DNA from: Methylobacillus flagellatus
GTDB taxonomy: Bacteria > Pseudomonadota > Gammaproteobacteria > Burkholderiales > Methylophilaceae
Assembly (NCBI RefSeq): GCF_005502435.1
Contig: NZ_SCOU01000003.1
Coordinates: 186,001 to 250,000, forward strand
Reading direction: 5' to 3'
Length of the DNA: 64,000 nucleotides
A program made the position numbers and the translations under genes. Of the stretch, positions 25,776-33,417 are shown in pieces; the first letter of the stretch is position 1; every line of letters begins with the position of its first letter. Below the pieces are notes generated by a model, which was not told the DNA's origin, made no database searches, and saw nothing but the letters and a program-made list of their open reading frames with translations.

Positions 25776-26686
25776 AGTTTCTCGCGCTACTCGGTGCGCT
25801 TGCGCTGAGCTATTACAAACCGCACCAGAAGATCGACCTGCTGCAACAGCTGTACGCGCCTTATGCGCGCTGGCTGGAACACAATTGCAATGACGGTCGC
25901 CGTCAGCACGGCATCATCGCCTGGCTGTTGGGTGTGCTGCTGCCGGTGGCCGCCGTGGCGGCAATCTATTACGCCTTGTTTGCCGTGCATGCGCTGCTGG
26001 GGATCGTGTTCGGCATGGGCGTGCTGTATCTGACCCTGCGCATCAGCCAGTTCGGGCGCCGCGCCGAGGGCATCGCCAGTGCCTTGCAGGCCAGCAATAT
26101 GGAGCAGGCGCGTACCATCTACAATGGTTGGGAAGGTGCCGATAGCGAAAGTTACAGCGGAACCGAGTTGGCGCGTGCCGCCATCGAGACCGTGCTACGG
26201 CGCTCGCATCAAGGCCTGTTCGGCCCGGTGTTCTGGTTCGCCGTGCTGGGTCCGGCGGGTGCTTTTCTGTATCGCCTCGCGCATCTGGCCAGACAGGAAT
26301 GGCAGGACCCGCAAAACCCGCAGTTCAGTCAGTTCACCGAGCGCGCCTTCCATTATCTGGACTGGCTGCCTGCCCGCATCACGGCCGGTTGTTTCGCTAT
26401 CGTGGGCGATTTTGAGGATGCCGTGTATTGCTGGCGCATGCAGTCAGCGAGCTGGGGCGATAAATCGCTGGGTATCCTGCTGGCCAGTGGTGCCGGTGCG
26501 CTGGGGGTGAAGCTGGGGCAGCCGCTGCCCGAGCAGGGCGTGTTACGCTACCGCCCCGAGATCGGCCTGGGGGATGACGCAGATGCGGATTATCTGCGTA
26601 GCTCGGTCGGGCTGGTGTGGCGTGTGCTGGTGCTCATGGTCGGCTTGCTGTTCCTGCTCACCTTCGCCAACTGGCTGGGCCATTAA
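25772..26686 (+). CDS. CobD/CbiB family (AmpE-like) membrane protein
   Basis: A 304-residue inner-membrane protein with four or five helices (HGIIAWLLGVLLPVAAVAAI; GIVFGMGVLYLTL; C-terminal LVLMVGLLFLLTFANWLG). The family is related to CobD/CbiB of cobalamin synthesis and AmpE, but many betaproteobacterial members stand outside any cobalamin operon, as here, so a role in B12 synthesis should not be assumed. It overlaps the GyrI-like gene by 4 bases and precedes ispH by 34. Confidence 0.75.
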   Translation: MKFLALLGALALSYYKPHQKIDLLQQLYAPYARWLEHNCNDGRRQHGIIAWLLGVLLPVAAVAAIYYALFAVHALLGIVFGMGVLYLTLRISQFGRRAEGIASALQASNMEQARTIYNGWEGADSESYSGTELARAAIETVLRRSHQGLFGPVFWFAVLGPAGAFLYRLAHLARQEWQDPQNPQFSQFTERAFHYLDWLPARITAGCFAIVGDFEDAVYCWRMQSASWGDKSLGILLASGAGALGVKLGQPLPEQGVLRYRPEIGLGDDADADYLRSSVGLVWRVLVLMVGLLFLLTFANWLGH

Positions 26687-26720
26687 GCCTGCTTTCAACA
26701 AGATTCTGTGAGATGCCGCT

Positions 26721-27704
26721 GTGACTGCTATTGATCCAACCGCTATGGATGTGAACGCTATTGATATCGTGCTGGCCAATCCGCGCGGTTTTTGTGCCGG
26801 GGTGGACCGTGCCATCATCATCGTCGAACAGGCGCTGGAGAAGTTCGGCGCGCCTATCTACGTGCGCCACGAGGTGGTGCATAACAAATTCGTGGTGGAA
26901 CAGTTACGCAGCAAGGGTGCGGTGTTCATCGAGGAGCTGGACGAAGTGCCAGCCGGCAACACCGTGGTGTTCAGTGCGCATGGCGTACCGCAGCAAGTGC
27001 GTGTCGATGCCGAGGCGCGTGGCTTGCGCGTGTTCGATGCCACCTGCCCGCTGGTCACCAAGGTGCATATCGAAGTCAGCAAGATGCGCGCACAAGGTCT
27101 GGAAGTGGTGATGATAGGCCATGCCGGTCACCCGGAAGTGGAAGGCACCATGGGCCAATCCGAAGGCGGCATGTATCTGGTGGAGACGGTGGACGATGTG
27201 CTCAAGCTGCAGGTCAACGACCCGGCCAAGCTGGCCTATGTGACGCAGACCACCTTGTCCATCGACGATGCCGCGGCCGTGGTCAGCGCATTGCAGGTCA
27301 GATTCCCACAGATACGCTCGCCACGCAGTGATTCCATCTGCTACGCCACCCAGAACCGTCAGGATGCGGTCAAGCTGATGGCGGGTGATTGCGATCTGGT
27401 GATCGTGGTGGGCTCGCCCAACAGTTCCAACTCCAACCGCTTGCGCGAAGTGGCGCAGCATCAGGGGGTGGAATCCTATATGGTCGATAACGCCACGCAG
27501 CTGGACCCGGCCTGGGTGGTGGGTAAACGCCGTATCGGCGTCTCGGCGGGCGCATCGGCGCCGGAAGTGCTGGTGCAGGAAGTGATCGCCAAGCTGCAAT
27601 CACTGGGCGGAGCCGAAGTGAAGGAGCTGGAGGGGGTGGTGGAAAATGTGGTGTTCCAGTTGCCACGCAACCTGACCAGTGCCGTGCCGACGATCGAGCG
27701 TTGA
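26721..27704 (+). CDS. ispH: 4-hydroxy-3-methylbut-2-enyl diphosphate reductase
   Basis: Last enzyme of the MEP isoprenoid pathway, a [4Fe-4S] protein producing IPP and DMAPP. 327 residues from a GTG at 26721; an ATG at 26745 is an alternative that would start MDVNAID. Cluster cysteines are in [20 protein letters not shown] and [11 protein letters not shown]; the catalytic Glu is in [11 protein letters not shown]; substrate histidines in VRHEVVHNK and FSAHGVP. Full length and intact. Confidence 0.95.
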   Translation: MTAIDPTAMDVNAIDIVLANPRGFCAGVDRAIIIVEQALEKFGAPIYVRHEVVHNKFVVEQLRSKGAVFIEELDEVPAGNTVVFSAHGVPQQVRVDAEARGLRVFDATCPLVTKVHIEVSKMRAQGLEVVMIGHAGHPEVEGTMGQSEGGMYLVETVDDVLKLQVNDPAKLAYVTQTTLSIDDAAAVVSALQVRFPQIRSPRSDSICYATQNRQDAVKLMAGDCDLVIVVGSPNSSNSNRLREVAQHQGVESYMVDNATQLDPAWVVGKRRIGVSAGASAPEVLVQEVIAKLQSLGGAEVKELEGVVENVVFQLPRNLTSAVPTIER

Positions 27705-27721
27705 TTCGAATCACCAAACAA

Positions 27722-27753
27722 AACAGCCTGCCTCGTTAAGCGAAGCAGGCTGT
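27722..27753. terminator. Terminator hairpin between ispH and the DoxX gene
   Basis: AACAGCCTGC (27722-27731) pairs with GCAGGCTGTT (27744-27753). On the minus strand it is followed by TTGTTT, so it best serves the DoxX gene; on the plus strand the T-tract is poor. Confidence 0.65.
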
Positions 27754-27790
27754 TGTCATAATCAGGGCTATCCCTTGATTTGGATCGTCA

Positions 27791-28183
27791 TCAGGCTTTC
27801 TTTCTGCACACACAGCTGTCTATGCTCAACGCCGTGACCGGGTTCAGCGCCAGTGCCAGCATGCCGCCTGCGATCGCCAGGTATTGCATGAACACGATGG
27901 GGTCAGCCAGTTTCAGTGCCACTGCGATGAACACGGCATAGCCTGCCAGTACATAAGCCGCCAGCTTGGTCTTGTAGCCGATCAGCAGCAGCACGCCGAA
28001 CAGCAGCTGGATCAGGATGGTGAGCGGTGCGAAGATGCCGGGCAGGCCGTACTGACCAAGCAGTATCTGATACTGTTCATAGCCAGCCGGATGGCTCATG
28101 ATTTGTGCGAGCAGAATGCAGACGTGTACCAAAAACAATTGTGCCAGCAGCAGGCGGGCAACAACAGTGAGCAATTTGTTCAT
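27791..28183 (-). CDS. DoxX family membrane protein
   Basis: A 130-residue inner-membrane protein with four helices (LLLAQLFLVHVCILLAQI; APLTILIQLLFGVLLLIGY; YAVFIAVALKL; AIAGGMLALALN), matching DoxX/SURF4-like proteins. Family members are linked to thiol or sulfur redox processes, but the role here is unknown. A Cys pair closes the protein (SCVCRKK). Divergent from the GNAT gene across only 28 bases, so the two promoters must overlap. Confidence 0.78.
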   Translation of the reverse strand: MNKLLTVVARLLLAQLFLVHVCILLAQIMSHPAGYEQYQILLGQYGLPGIFAPLTILIQLLFGVLLLIGYKTKLAAYVLAGYAVFIAVALKLADPIVFMQYLAIAGGMLALALNPVTALSIDSCVCRKKA

Positions 28184-28211
28184 GACGTTCAGATCCTATC
28201 CAACTAAGTAA

Positions 28212-28685
28212 ATGACGCGCTATTGTAACCGTGAGCAGCCCGCTCGTGCGAGTGGTCGGCCATACCGCATACAAATCGTGCGCTGGGCGGAGGCGCAACC
28301 CGCCTTGGAGGCCATACGCCGCAAGGTGTTCATCGACGAGCAAGCGGTGCCGGAAGCGCTGGAGTGGGAGGCGGTCGATGCCGATTGCACCCATTTGCTG
28401 GCCTTGGTGAGCGAGCAGCGCGCGGTCGGCTGCGCGCGCGTGCTACCCGGTGGCGTCATTGGTCGCATGGCGGTATTGCCAGCCTGGCGTGGTCAAGGGG
28501 TGGGCAGTGCCTTGTTGCAGGCCGCGATCAGCCATTGCCGGCCTCATGGACTGACGCAGTTGAGCCTGTCGGCCCAAGTGCATGCCATCCCTTTCTATGC
28601 GCGCTTTGGTTTTGTCGTGTGCAGCGAGGTCTATGACGATGCCGGCATCCCGCACCAGACCATGCTGCTTGACATAAGCGATTGA
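28212..28685 (+). CDS. GNAT family N-acetyltransferase
   Basis: A 157-residue acetyltransferase close to the ElaA/YjcF type. The acetyl-CoA loop is RGQGVGSALLQAA (preceded by GRMAVLPAW), and the C-terminal ArgPheGly strand AIPFYARFGFVV is typical. Substrate unknown. The N-terminal VFIDEQAVPEALEWE segment is characteristic of this subgroup. Confidence 0.85.
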   Translation: MTRYCNREQPARASGRPYRIQIVRWAEAQPALEAIRRKVFIDEQAVPEALEWEAVDADCTHLLALVSEQRAVGCARVLPGGVIGRMAVLPAWRGQGVGSALLQAAISHCRPHGLTQLSLSAQVHAIPFYARFGFVVCSEVYDDAGIPHQTMLLDISD

Positions 28686-28712
28686 TTTATATTGATAAGC
28701 CTCAAACCAGGT

Positions 28713-28741
28713 TTGCCATGCAGACTGGCTTTGGATACAAT
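28713..28741 (+). promoter_or_regulatory. Sigma-70 promoter of the fae-like gene
   Basis: TTGCCA (28713-28718), 17 bases, TACAAT (28736-28741). Both boxes are one mismatch from consensus and the spacing is optimal, consistent with strong expression. Start of transcription near 28748, AAGGAA before the ATG at 28790. Confidence 0.7.
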
Positions 28742-28789
28742 ACGCACACGGATTTTTAGCTCAATTCACTCCCCTCTTAAGGAACATTC

Positions 28790-29341
28790 ATGTCAAAGAT
28801 CGTATTCAAGGCTGGTGAAGCCACCGTTTTCAGCGAAGGCAAGGACGTTACTGCGGCCATGCCTGAGATCCTGATTGGTAGCGTGGACGGCCCTGTGGGT
28901 GCTTCCTTCGCCAATATGATGGCGCAAAACAAGGGCCACACCGCCATGTTCGTGGTGCGTGACATCAATCAGCTGGTACGCCCGGCGGCGATGATGGTGC
29001 CCAAGGTCACCCTGAAGGGCAGCACCGATGTGGGTCTGTTCGGCGGTGTGGTGCAGGCGGCAACGGCCGATGCGATCGTGGACTGTGTCATCGAAGGCAT
29101 CATCCCCAAGGACCAGGTCAACGAGCTGTGCATCATCAGCCTGGTGTGGATCGATCCAGGCTGTATCGCGCTGGAAAAAGAAGGCAAGCTGGACAAGGCC
29201 GACATGTACAAGAACAACTACGAAGCCACCAAGCTGGCGATCAAGCGTGCCCTCAACGACGAGCCTTCCATCGATGAGCTGATCGCCAACCGCCACAAGA
29301 TCAAGCACTGCATGTGGGACGAATCCTGGGGCGATATCTAA
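28790..29341 (+). CDS. fae: Formaldehyde-activating enzyme homologue (Fae-like), active-site His missing
   Basis: A 183-residue member of the Fae family, which condenses formaldehyde with tetrahydromethanopterin. Family blocks present: NKGHTAMFVV, MMVPKVTLKGSTDVGLFG, AIVDCVIEGIIPKDQ and NNYEATKLAIKRAL. In canonical Fae the catalytic His is in GNEVAHID near the N-terminus; the matching segment here is GKDVTAAMPEILIG with no His. It is also longer than canonical Fae (~170), with extra residues before NNYEATK. It is therefore probably one of the Fae paralogues of methylotrophs, with changed activity or a sensor or binding role. Own strong promoter and terminator; monocistronic. Confidence 0.8.
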   Translation: MSKIVFKAGEATVFSEGKDVTAAMPEILIGSVDGPVGASFANMMAQNKGHTAMFVVRDINQLVRPAAMMVPKVTLKGSTDVGLFGGVVQAATADAIVDCVIEGIIPKDQVNELCIISLVWIDPGCIALEKEGKLDKADMYKNNYEATKLAIKRALNDEPSIDELIANRHKIKHCMWDESWGDI

Positions 29342-29388
29342 GCTTCCAGTAGGTCATCCCTAGCAGCGATTGACTGAGCTGCTCATGT

Positions 29389-29420
29389 AAAAAGCCCGCT
29401 GTTTCGCAGCGGGCTTTTTT
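29389..29420 (+). terminator. Rho-independent terminator after the fae-like gene
   Basis: AAAAAGCCCGCTG (29389-29401), 5-base loop, CAGCGGGC (29407-29414), six T. Strong; may also serve the converging persulfide dioxygenase gene. Confidence 0.9.
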
Positions 29421-29454
29421 ATTGTGCCGGGTTTTACCTGTGCCAGACTTTAGC

Positions 29455-30204
29455 TCAGCCTTGGATGCTGTCACTGCCCTGCCCGCAGTAGTCTTCCAGA
29501 TGCGCAGGCAAGTCGGTCGGGCACACCCCGCAGGCGCGGTTGCCCGGCACGGCGTAGTCGATGAACCTAGGATAGGGCAGCTTGAGCTGGTCCATGATGG
29601 TCACGAACTCCTGCAGTGACTTGCCGCCACCCAGGCGTGGATTGCGCTGTTTTTCCTGCGCGATGGTGGATACGAAGCGTTGCTGATAGTCGTGGCCAGG
29701 GTAGACCAGCACCTCGTCCGGCAGGCTGAACAGTTTGGTGTGCACGCTGTGATAGAGCGCTTCTGAGCACCCGTTCTGAAAATCGGTGCGCCCACAGCCG
29801 TCGATGAGCAAGGCGTCGCCACTGAACACTCTATCGCCAGCCAGGTAGGCGAAATGCCCATCGGTGTGGCCGGGCGTGTGCAGTGGCTGTAGCAGCAGGC
29901 TGCCGAGCTGCAGCGGCGTGCCCTCTTCCAGCCAGACATCGGCACAGGGCAGGCGGTCGATGGCCGGGTTGGCGATCTTGCTGCCGGTGCGCTGTTTCAG
30001 CTGTAGCGCACTGGTGATGTGATCGGCATGGATGTGGGTGTCCACGCTGTAGGCCAGCTTCAGCCCCAGCTTGTCCAGTTCGGCCAAGTCGCGCTCCAGT
30101 GTGGCGATCACCGGGTCGATGAGCATGGCCTGCCCAGTTTGCGCGCAGGCCAACAGGTAGGTGTAGGTGCTGGACAAAGGGTCGAACAATTGCCGGAAGA
30201 TCAT
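29455..30204 (-). CDS. Persulfide dioxygenase-type metallo-beta-lactamase-fold hydrolase
   Basis: A 249-residue MBL-fold protein of the ETHE1/Blh group, which oxidises glutathione persulfide to sulfite. Metal motif THIHADH; further ligands in HTPGHTDGH and SGDALLIDGCGRTDF (the GCGRTDFQ signature of the persulfide dioxygenases) and YPGHDY. TGGAG 7 bases before the ATG at 30204 decides the start over a GTG at 30216. Divergent from the BigR-type repressor across an AT-rich operator, so both are probably controlled by sulfide/persulfide. Confidence 0.85.
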   Translation of the reverse strand: MIFRQLFDPLSSTYTYLLACAQTGQAMLIDPVIATLERDLAELDKLGLKLAYSVDTHIHADHITSALQLKQRTGSKIANPAIDRLPCADVWLEEGTPLQLGSLLLQPLHTPGHTDGHFAYLAGDRVFSGDALLIDGCGRTDFQNGCSEALYHSVHTKLFSLPDEVLVYPGHDYQQRFVSTIAQEKQRNPRLGGGKSLQEFVTIMDQLKLPYPRFIDYAVPGNRACGVCPTDLPAHLEDYCGQGSDSIQG

Positions 30205-30243
30205 CGTGTGCTCCACATCATGCTTGCAACGTTTTATTAAATA

Positions 30244-30267
30244 ACATAATATTATTTTATATAATGT
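30244..30267. promoter_or_regulatory. BigR-type operator between the dioxygenase and repressor genes
   Basis: ACATAATAT (30244-30252), TATTTT, ATATAATGT (30259-30267): arms match at 8 of 9 positions within an almost pure AT stretch (30235-30271), flanked by inner ATTAT/ATAAT. ArsR-family BigR repressors bind such AT-rich dyads. It covers the divergent promoter region. Confidence 0.65.
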
Positions 30268-30283
30268 ATATCAAGTGCAAAAG

Positions 30284-30622
30284 ATGTCAGTGACCACCAC
30301 GGAGCCCGGCATGCTGGATTACACCGCCATGCACGCCAATGCCAGCCAGGCCAGTCAGTTCCTCAAGGCGCTGGCCAACCCGCAGCGCTTGTTGCTGCTG
30401 TGTCAGCTCAGTCAGGGCGAGCGCTGTGTGAGTGAGCTGGAACAGCATACCGGCATACGCCAACCTACCTTGTCACAACAACTGACGGTGCTGCGCAAGG
30501 AACTGCTGGTGGACACGCGTCGTGACGGCAAGCAGGTGTATTACCGCATCGCCCGCCCGGAAGCCTTACAGATCATGCAGCTGCTGTACACCCAATTCTG
30601 TCAACCCAACAAGGAGTCATGA
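30284..30622 (+). CDS. bigR: BigR/SqrR-type ArsR-family repressor
   Basis: A 112-residue winged-helix regulator. The helix-turn-helix is CVSELEQHTGIRQPTLSQQL. Two cysteines, in LLLCQLSQGERC and the C-terminal FCQPNKES, correspond to the pair that forms a tetrasulfide or disulfide in BigR/SqrR sensors. Start could be GTG 30275 or ATG 30284; neither has a good ribosome-binding site. The stop overlaps the following transporter gene. It probably represses the divergent dioxygenase and its own operon until persulfides rise. Confidence 0.82.
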   Translation: MSVTTTEPGMLDYTAMHANASQASQFLKALANPQRLLLLCQLSQGERCVSELEQHTGIRQPTLSQQLTVLRKELLVDTRRDGKQVYYRIARPEALQIMQLLYTQFCQPNKES

Positions 30623-31044
30623 TGATCGCCTGGTCTCAATTCACCCCCTGGAGCGCGCTGGCTGGCGGCATGCTGATCGGCCTCGCCACCGCCCTGTTGC
30701 TGCTGTTCAAAGGCCGTATCGCCGGCATCAGTGGCATCCTCGGCAATCTGTTGAAAGCGCCGGGGCGTGACCACCCCTGGCGGCTGGTTTTTCTGGCAGG
30801 TCTGCTGGTTTCGCCAGTGCTGTATGGCCTGGTCAGCCCTTTGCCGGAAGCCATGGTGAGCGCCTCGGGCGCAACCTTGATACTGGCCGGCCTGCTGGTG
30901 GGATTCGGTAGCCGTCTGGGTGCTGGTTGTACCAGTGGCCATGGCATCTGCGGGCTGAGTCGTCTTTCCTTGCGTTCCTTACTGGCCACCATGACCTTCA
31001 TGCTGGCTGGCATGCTGACCGTGGCCCTGCTGCGTCACTGGTGA
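30622..31044 (+). CDS. YeeE/YedE family half-transporter
   Basis: A 140-residue membrane protein with four helices and the conserved cysteine signature LGAGCTSGHGICGLSRLS. Two such half-proteins together equal one YeeE (thiosulfate/sulfur-compound) transporter. AAGGAG precedes two ATGs (30619 and 30622); the spacing favours 30622. Within the BigR operon; likely moves sulfur or persulfide equivalents across the inner membrane. Confidence 0.83.
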   Translation: MIAWSQFTPWSALAGGMLIGLATALLLLFKGRIAGISGILGNLLKAPGRDHPWRLVFLAGLLVSPVLYGLVSPLPEAMVSASGATLILAGLLVGFGSRLGAGCTSGHGICGLSRLSLRSLLATMTFMLAGMLTVALLRHW

Positions 31045-31055
31045 TGGGAGTTCAC

Positions 31056-31478
31056 ATGAACACATTAATCACTGCCTTCATCGCCGGCCTGCTGTTCGGC
31101 ATCGGCCTCATCGTTTCCGGCATGACCAACCCGGCCAAGGTGATCGGGTTTCTGGATGTGACCGGTGCCTGGGACCCGTCTCTGGCGCTGGTCATGGCCG
31201 GTGCCATTCTGGTGGCCTTCCCTGCCTTCTGGCTGGCGCGTGGTCGCCAGCAAACTTGTCTGGGCGAGCCCATGCAGCTGCCTGCCAGCAGCAAAGTGGA
31301 TAAGCCTTTGCTGGCCGGCGCTTTATTGTTCGGCATAGGCTGGGGCCTAGCCGGGTATTGTCCCGGCCCCATCGTTGCCTCACTGGCTACGGGTGCCGAA
31401 CAGCCTTGGATCATCTTTGTGGCCATGCTGGCCGGCATGGGCCTGTATGAGCTGTATCAACATGTCGCTGCCAGATAA
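31056..31478 (+). CDS. DUF6691/YeeE-YedE partner half-transporter
   Basis: A 140-residue membrane protein, the second half of the YeeE-like pair. It carries PAKVIGFLDVTGAWDPSLALVM and GLAGYCPGPIVAS, the second cysteine site of the family. GGGAG precedes the ATG at 31056; the frame open from 30927 overlaps the previous gene and is not used. The paired arrangement after bigR is common in proteobacteria living with reduced sulfur. Confidence 0.85.
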   Translation: MNTLITAFIAGLLFGIGLIVSGMTNPAKVIGFLDVTGAWDPSLALVMAGAILVAFPAFWLARGRQQTCLGEPMQLPASSKVDKPLLAGALLFGIGWGLAGYCPGPIVASLATGAEQPWIIFVAMLAGMGLYELYQHVAAR

Positions 31479-31499
31479 GCAGCACGCAGGCGTACGCCC

Positions 31500-32282
31500 A
31501 TGTGGCTGGTGATCGCGCTGGGTGTGCTGGTCGGCCTTCCCATGGGCATGACAGGCGCAGGTGGCGGCATGCTGGCCGTGCCGCTGCTGGTGTTCGGTCT
31601 GGGGCTCAGCATCACACAAGCGGTGCCCATCGCGCTGCTGGGCGTGGCGCTGGCTGCCTGGCTTGCCGCCGTCATGGGTTTGCGTGCCGGTCTGGTGCGC
31701 TACCGCGCCGCACTGCTGATGGCGGTGGCCGGTGTTCTGATCGCTCCGCTGGGTGTATGGCTGAGCTATAGACTGGATCAGCGTCTGCTGGCGGCAGTGT
31801 TCGCCCTCGTGCTGGTGTATGTGGCCTATAAAACAGTGCGTGGCCGTCACGAGGTCGCGCTGGATACCAGCCTGCCCTGCACCTTGGGCGAGGACACGGG
31901 GCGGTTCGTCTGGACCAGTCGCTGTTCGCGCTCGGTACTGCTGTCCGGCGGGCTGGCTGGCTTCATGTCCGGGCTGGTCGGGGTGGGCGGGGGCTTTGTG
32001 CTGGTGCCTGCGCTGCAGCGCATCTCGCCATTGGGGATGCGTTCCGTGGTGGCCACCACACTCACCGTGATCGCGCTGATCTCCACCAGCATCGTCACGG
32101 CCAGCCTGATCGGTGGTCAGCTGGATGGGCAGTTGGCTCTGACTTTTAGCATTGGGGCGGTGACCGGCATGATGCTGGGGCGCAGCCTGGGCCTGCGGCT
32201 GGGTGGTGGCGTGATCCGCACGGGGTTCGCCCTGCTGGCCTTGCTGGCTGCTGGCCTGTTGTTAACGCAGACCTTCTTCTAG
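31500..32282 (+). CDS. TSUP family sulfite/sulfonate exporter (TauE/SafE)
   Basis: A 260-residue inner-membrane protein with about eight helices and the duplicated TSUP glycine motifs (GLPMGMTGAGGGMLAVPLL and GLVGVGGGFVLVPAL). Last gene of the bigR operon, probably exporting the sulfite formed by the persulfide dioxygenase. Its 3' end overlaps the converging mutY by 21 bases. Confidence 0.85.
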   Translation: MWLVIALGVLVGLPMGMTGAGGGMLAVPLLVFGLGLSITQAVPIALLGVALAAWLAAVMGLRAGLVRYRAALLMAVAGVLIAPLGVWLSYRLDQRLLAAVFALVLVYVAYKTVRGRHEVALDTSLPCTLGEDTGRFVWTSRCSRSVLLSGGLAGFMSGLVGVGGGFVLVPALQRISPLGMRSVVATTLTVIALISTSIVTASLIGGQLDGQLALTFSIGAVTGMMLGRSLGLRLGGGVIRTGFALLALLAAGLLLTQTFF

Positions 32283-33347
32283 CGCTGCAACAGGCAAATC
32301 GCATCCAGACAAAACCAGTAGCTGCTGCAACAGCGTGCGTATCGGGGTAGGCAGTGCTGCCTCCAGCGCCTGCTGTAGCGGCAGCCACACGATGCCAGGC
32401 TCGGCTGCAGTCAAGCCTGGGCGGCGGATCTGCACGGGCTGTGGCTGGATGTTCAGCCTGAAGTGCGAGAACGTGTGTTGCAGTTCCGGCATGGGCGCGA
32501 GCAGCTCGCCCAGGATGCCGAAGCGCTGCTGCACATGCGCCAGCACCGCCTGACCACAGGCCAGTTCCGGCAGGCTCCACAAGCCGCCCCAGATACCACT
32601 ATCCGGACGTTTCTCGAGCAGGATGCGGCCATCATGCAACAGCAACAGCATGGTGATGTCGCGCTGCGGCAAGGTCTTGCGCGGTTTGCTGTGCGGCAGC
32701 TCGGTCGTGCGCTGATGCAGCCGTGCCCCGCAGTCGGCGCGTAGCGGACAGTCGTCGCAGCGTGGTTTGCTGCGTGTGCACAGGGTGGCACCCAGATCCA
32801 TCAAGCCTTGCGTGTAGGCATGGATGTCGTGTGCAGGCAGCAGGGATTCTGCCAAGGCCCATAGCTGCTTTTCCACTCTGGGCAGCCCCGGCCATCCCTC
32901 GATCAGCGCATGGCGTGCCAGCACGCGTTTGACATTGCCATCCAGAATGGCCTGACGCTGGCCGAAGGCAAAGGCCGCCACGGCGGCGGCGGTGGAGCGG
33001 CCTATACCCGGCAGATCCACAATAGCCTCAAGCTGCTGCGGGAACACACCGTCATGCTCGGCCACGATGCGCTGCGCAGCTTTGTGCAGGTTGCGCGCGC
33101 GCGAGTAATAGCCCAGGCCGCTCCAGTGTTGCAGCACGCTATCCTGATCCGCTGCCGCCAGGCTGGCGATATCCGGAAAGCGCTGCATGAAGCGGGCGTA
33201 ATAGCCGATCACGGCGCTGACCTGGGTCTGCTGCAGCATGATCTCGGACACCCAGATGGCGTAGGGGTCATGGGTGTTCTGCCAGGGCAGATCGTGACGG
33301 CCGGACTGCTTTTGCCAGGCGATCAGTGCGGTAGCGAATTCAGACAT
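32262..33347 (-). CDS. mutY: A/G-specific adenine glycosylase
   Basis: A 361-residue DNA repair enzyme removing adenine opposite 8-oxoguanine. The catalytic Glu lies in SEIMLQQTQV, the helix-hairpin-helix and Asp in PGIGRSTAAAVAAF and ILDGNVKRVLAR; the [4Fe-4S] ligands are C-x6-C-x2-C-x5-C in the segment LCTRSKPRCDDCPLRADC; the C-terminal NUDIX-like domain recognises 8-oxoG (PDSGIWGGLWSLPE). ATG at 33347 gives the normal N-terminus. Immediately upstream (on the plus side) begins a truncated porin, suggesting a rearrangement next to the mutY promoter. Confidence 0.93.
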   Translation of the reverse strand: MSEFATALIAWQKQSGRHDLPWQNTHDPYAIWVSEIMLQQTQVSAVIGYYARFMQRFPDIASLAAADQDSVLQHWSGLGYYSRARNLHKAAQRIVAEHDGVFPQQLEAIVDLPGIGRSTAAAVAAFAFGQRQAILDGNVKRVLARHALIEGWPGLPRVEKQLWALAESLLPAHDIHAYTQGLMDLGATLCTRSKPRCDDCPLRADCGARLHQRTTELPHSKPRKTLPQRDITMLLLLHDGRILLEKRPDSGIWGGLWSLPELACGQAVLAHVQQRFGILGELLAPMPELQHTFSHFRLNIQPQPVQIRRPGLTAAEPGIVWLPLQQALEAALPTPIRTLLQQLLVLSGCDLPVAALEEGLR

Positions 33348-33417
33348 TCCGGCATGATAAATGGCTTTGCTGATTGTGGTATGACCTTCTCTATTTTTCA
33401 CTATTGCGGCCCTAAAA

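Noticed and set aside
25772-26686. Cobalamin biosynthesis gene cobD
   Set aside because: Only the fold family matches; neighbours are a GyrI-like protein and ispH, not cob genes.
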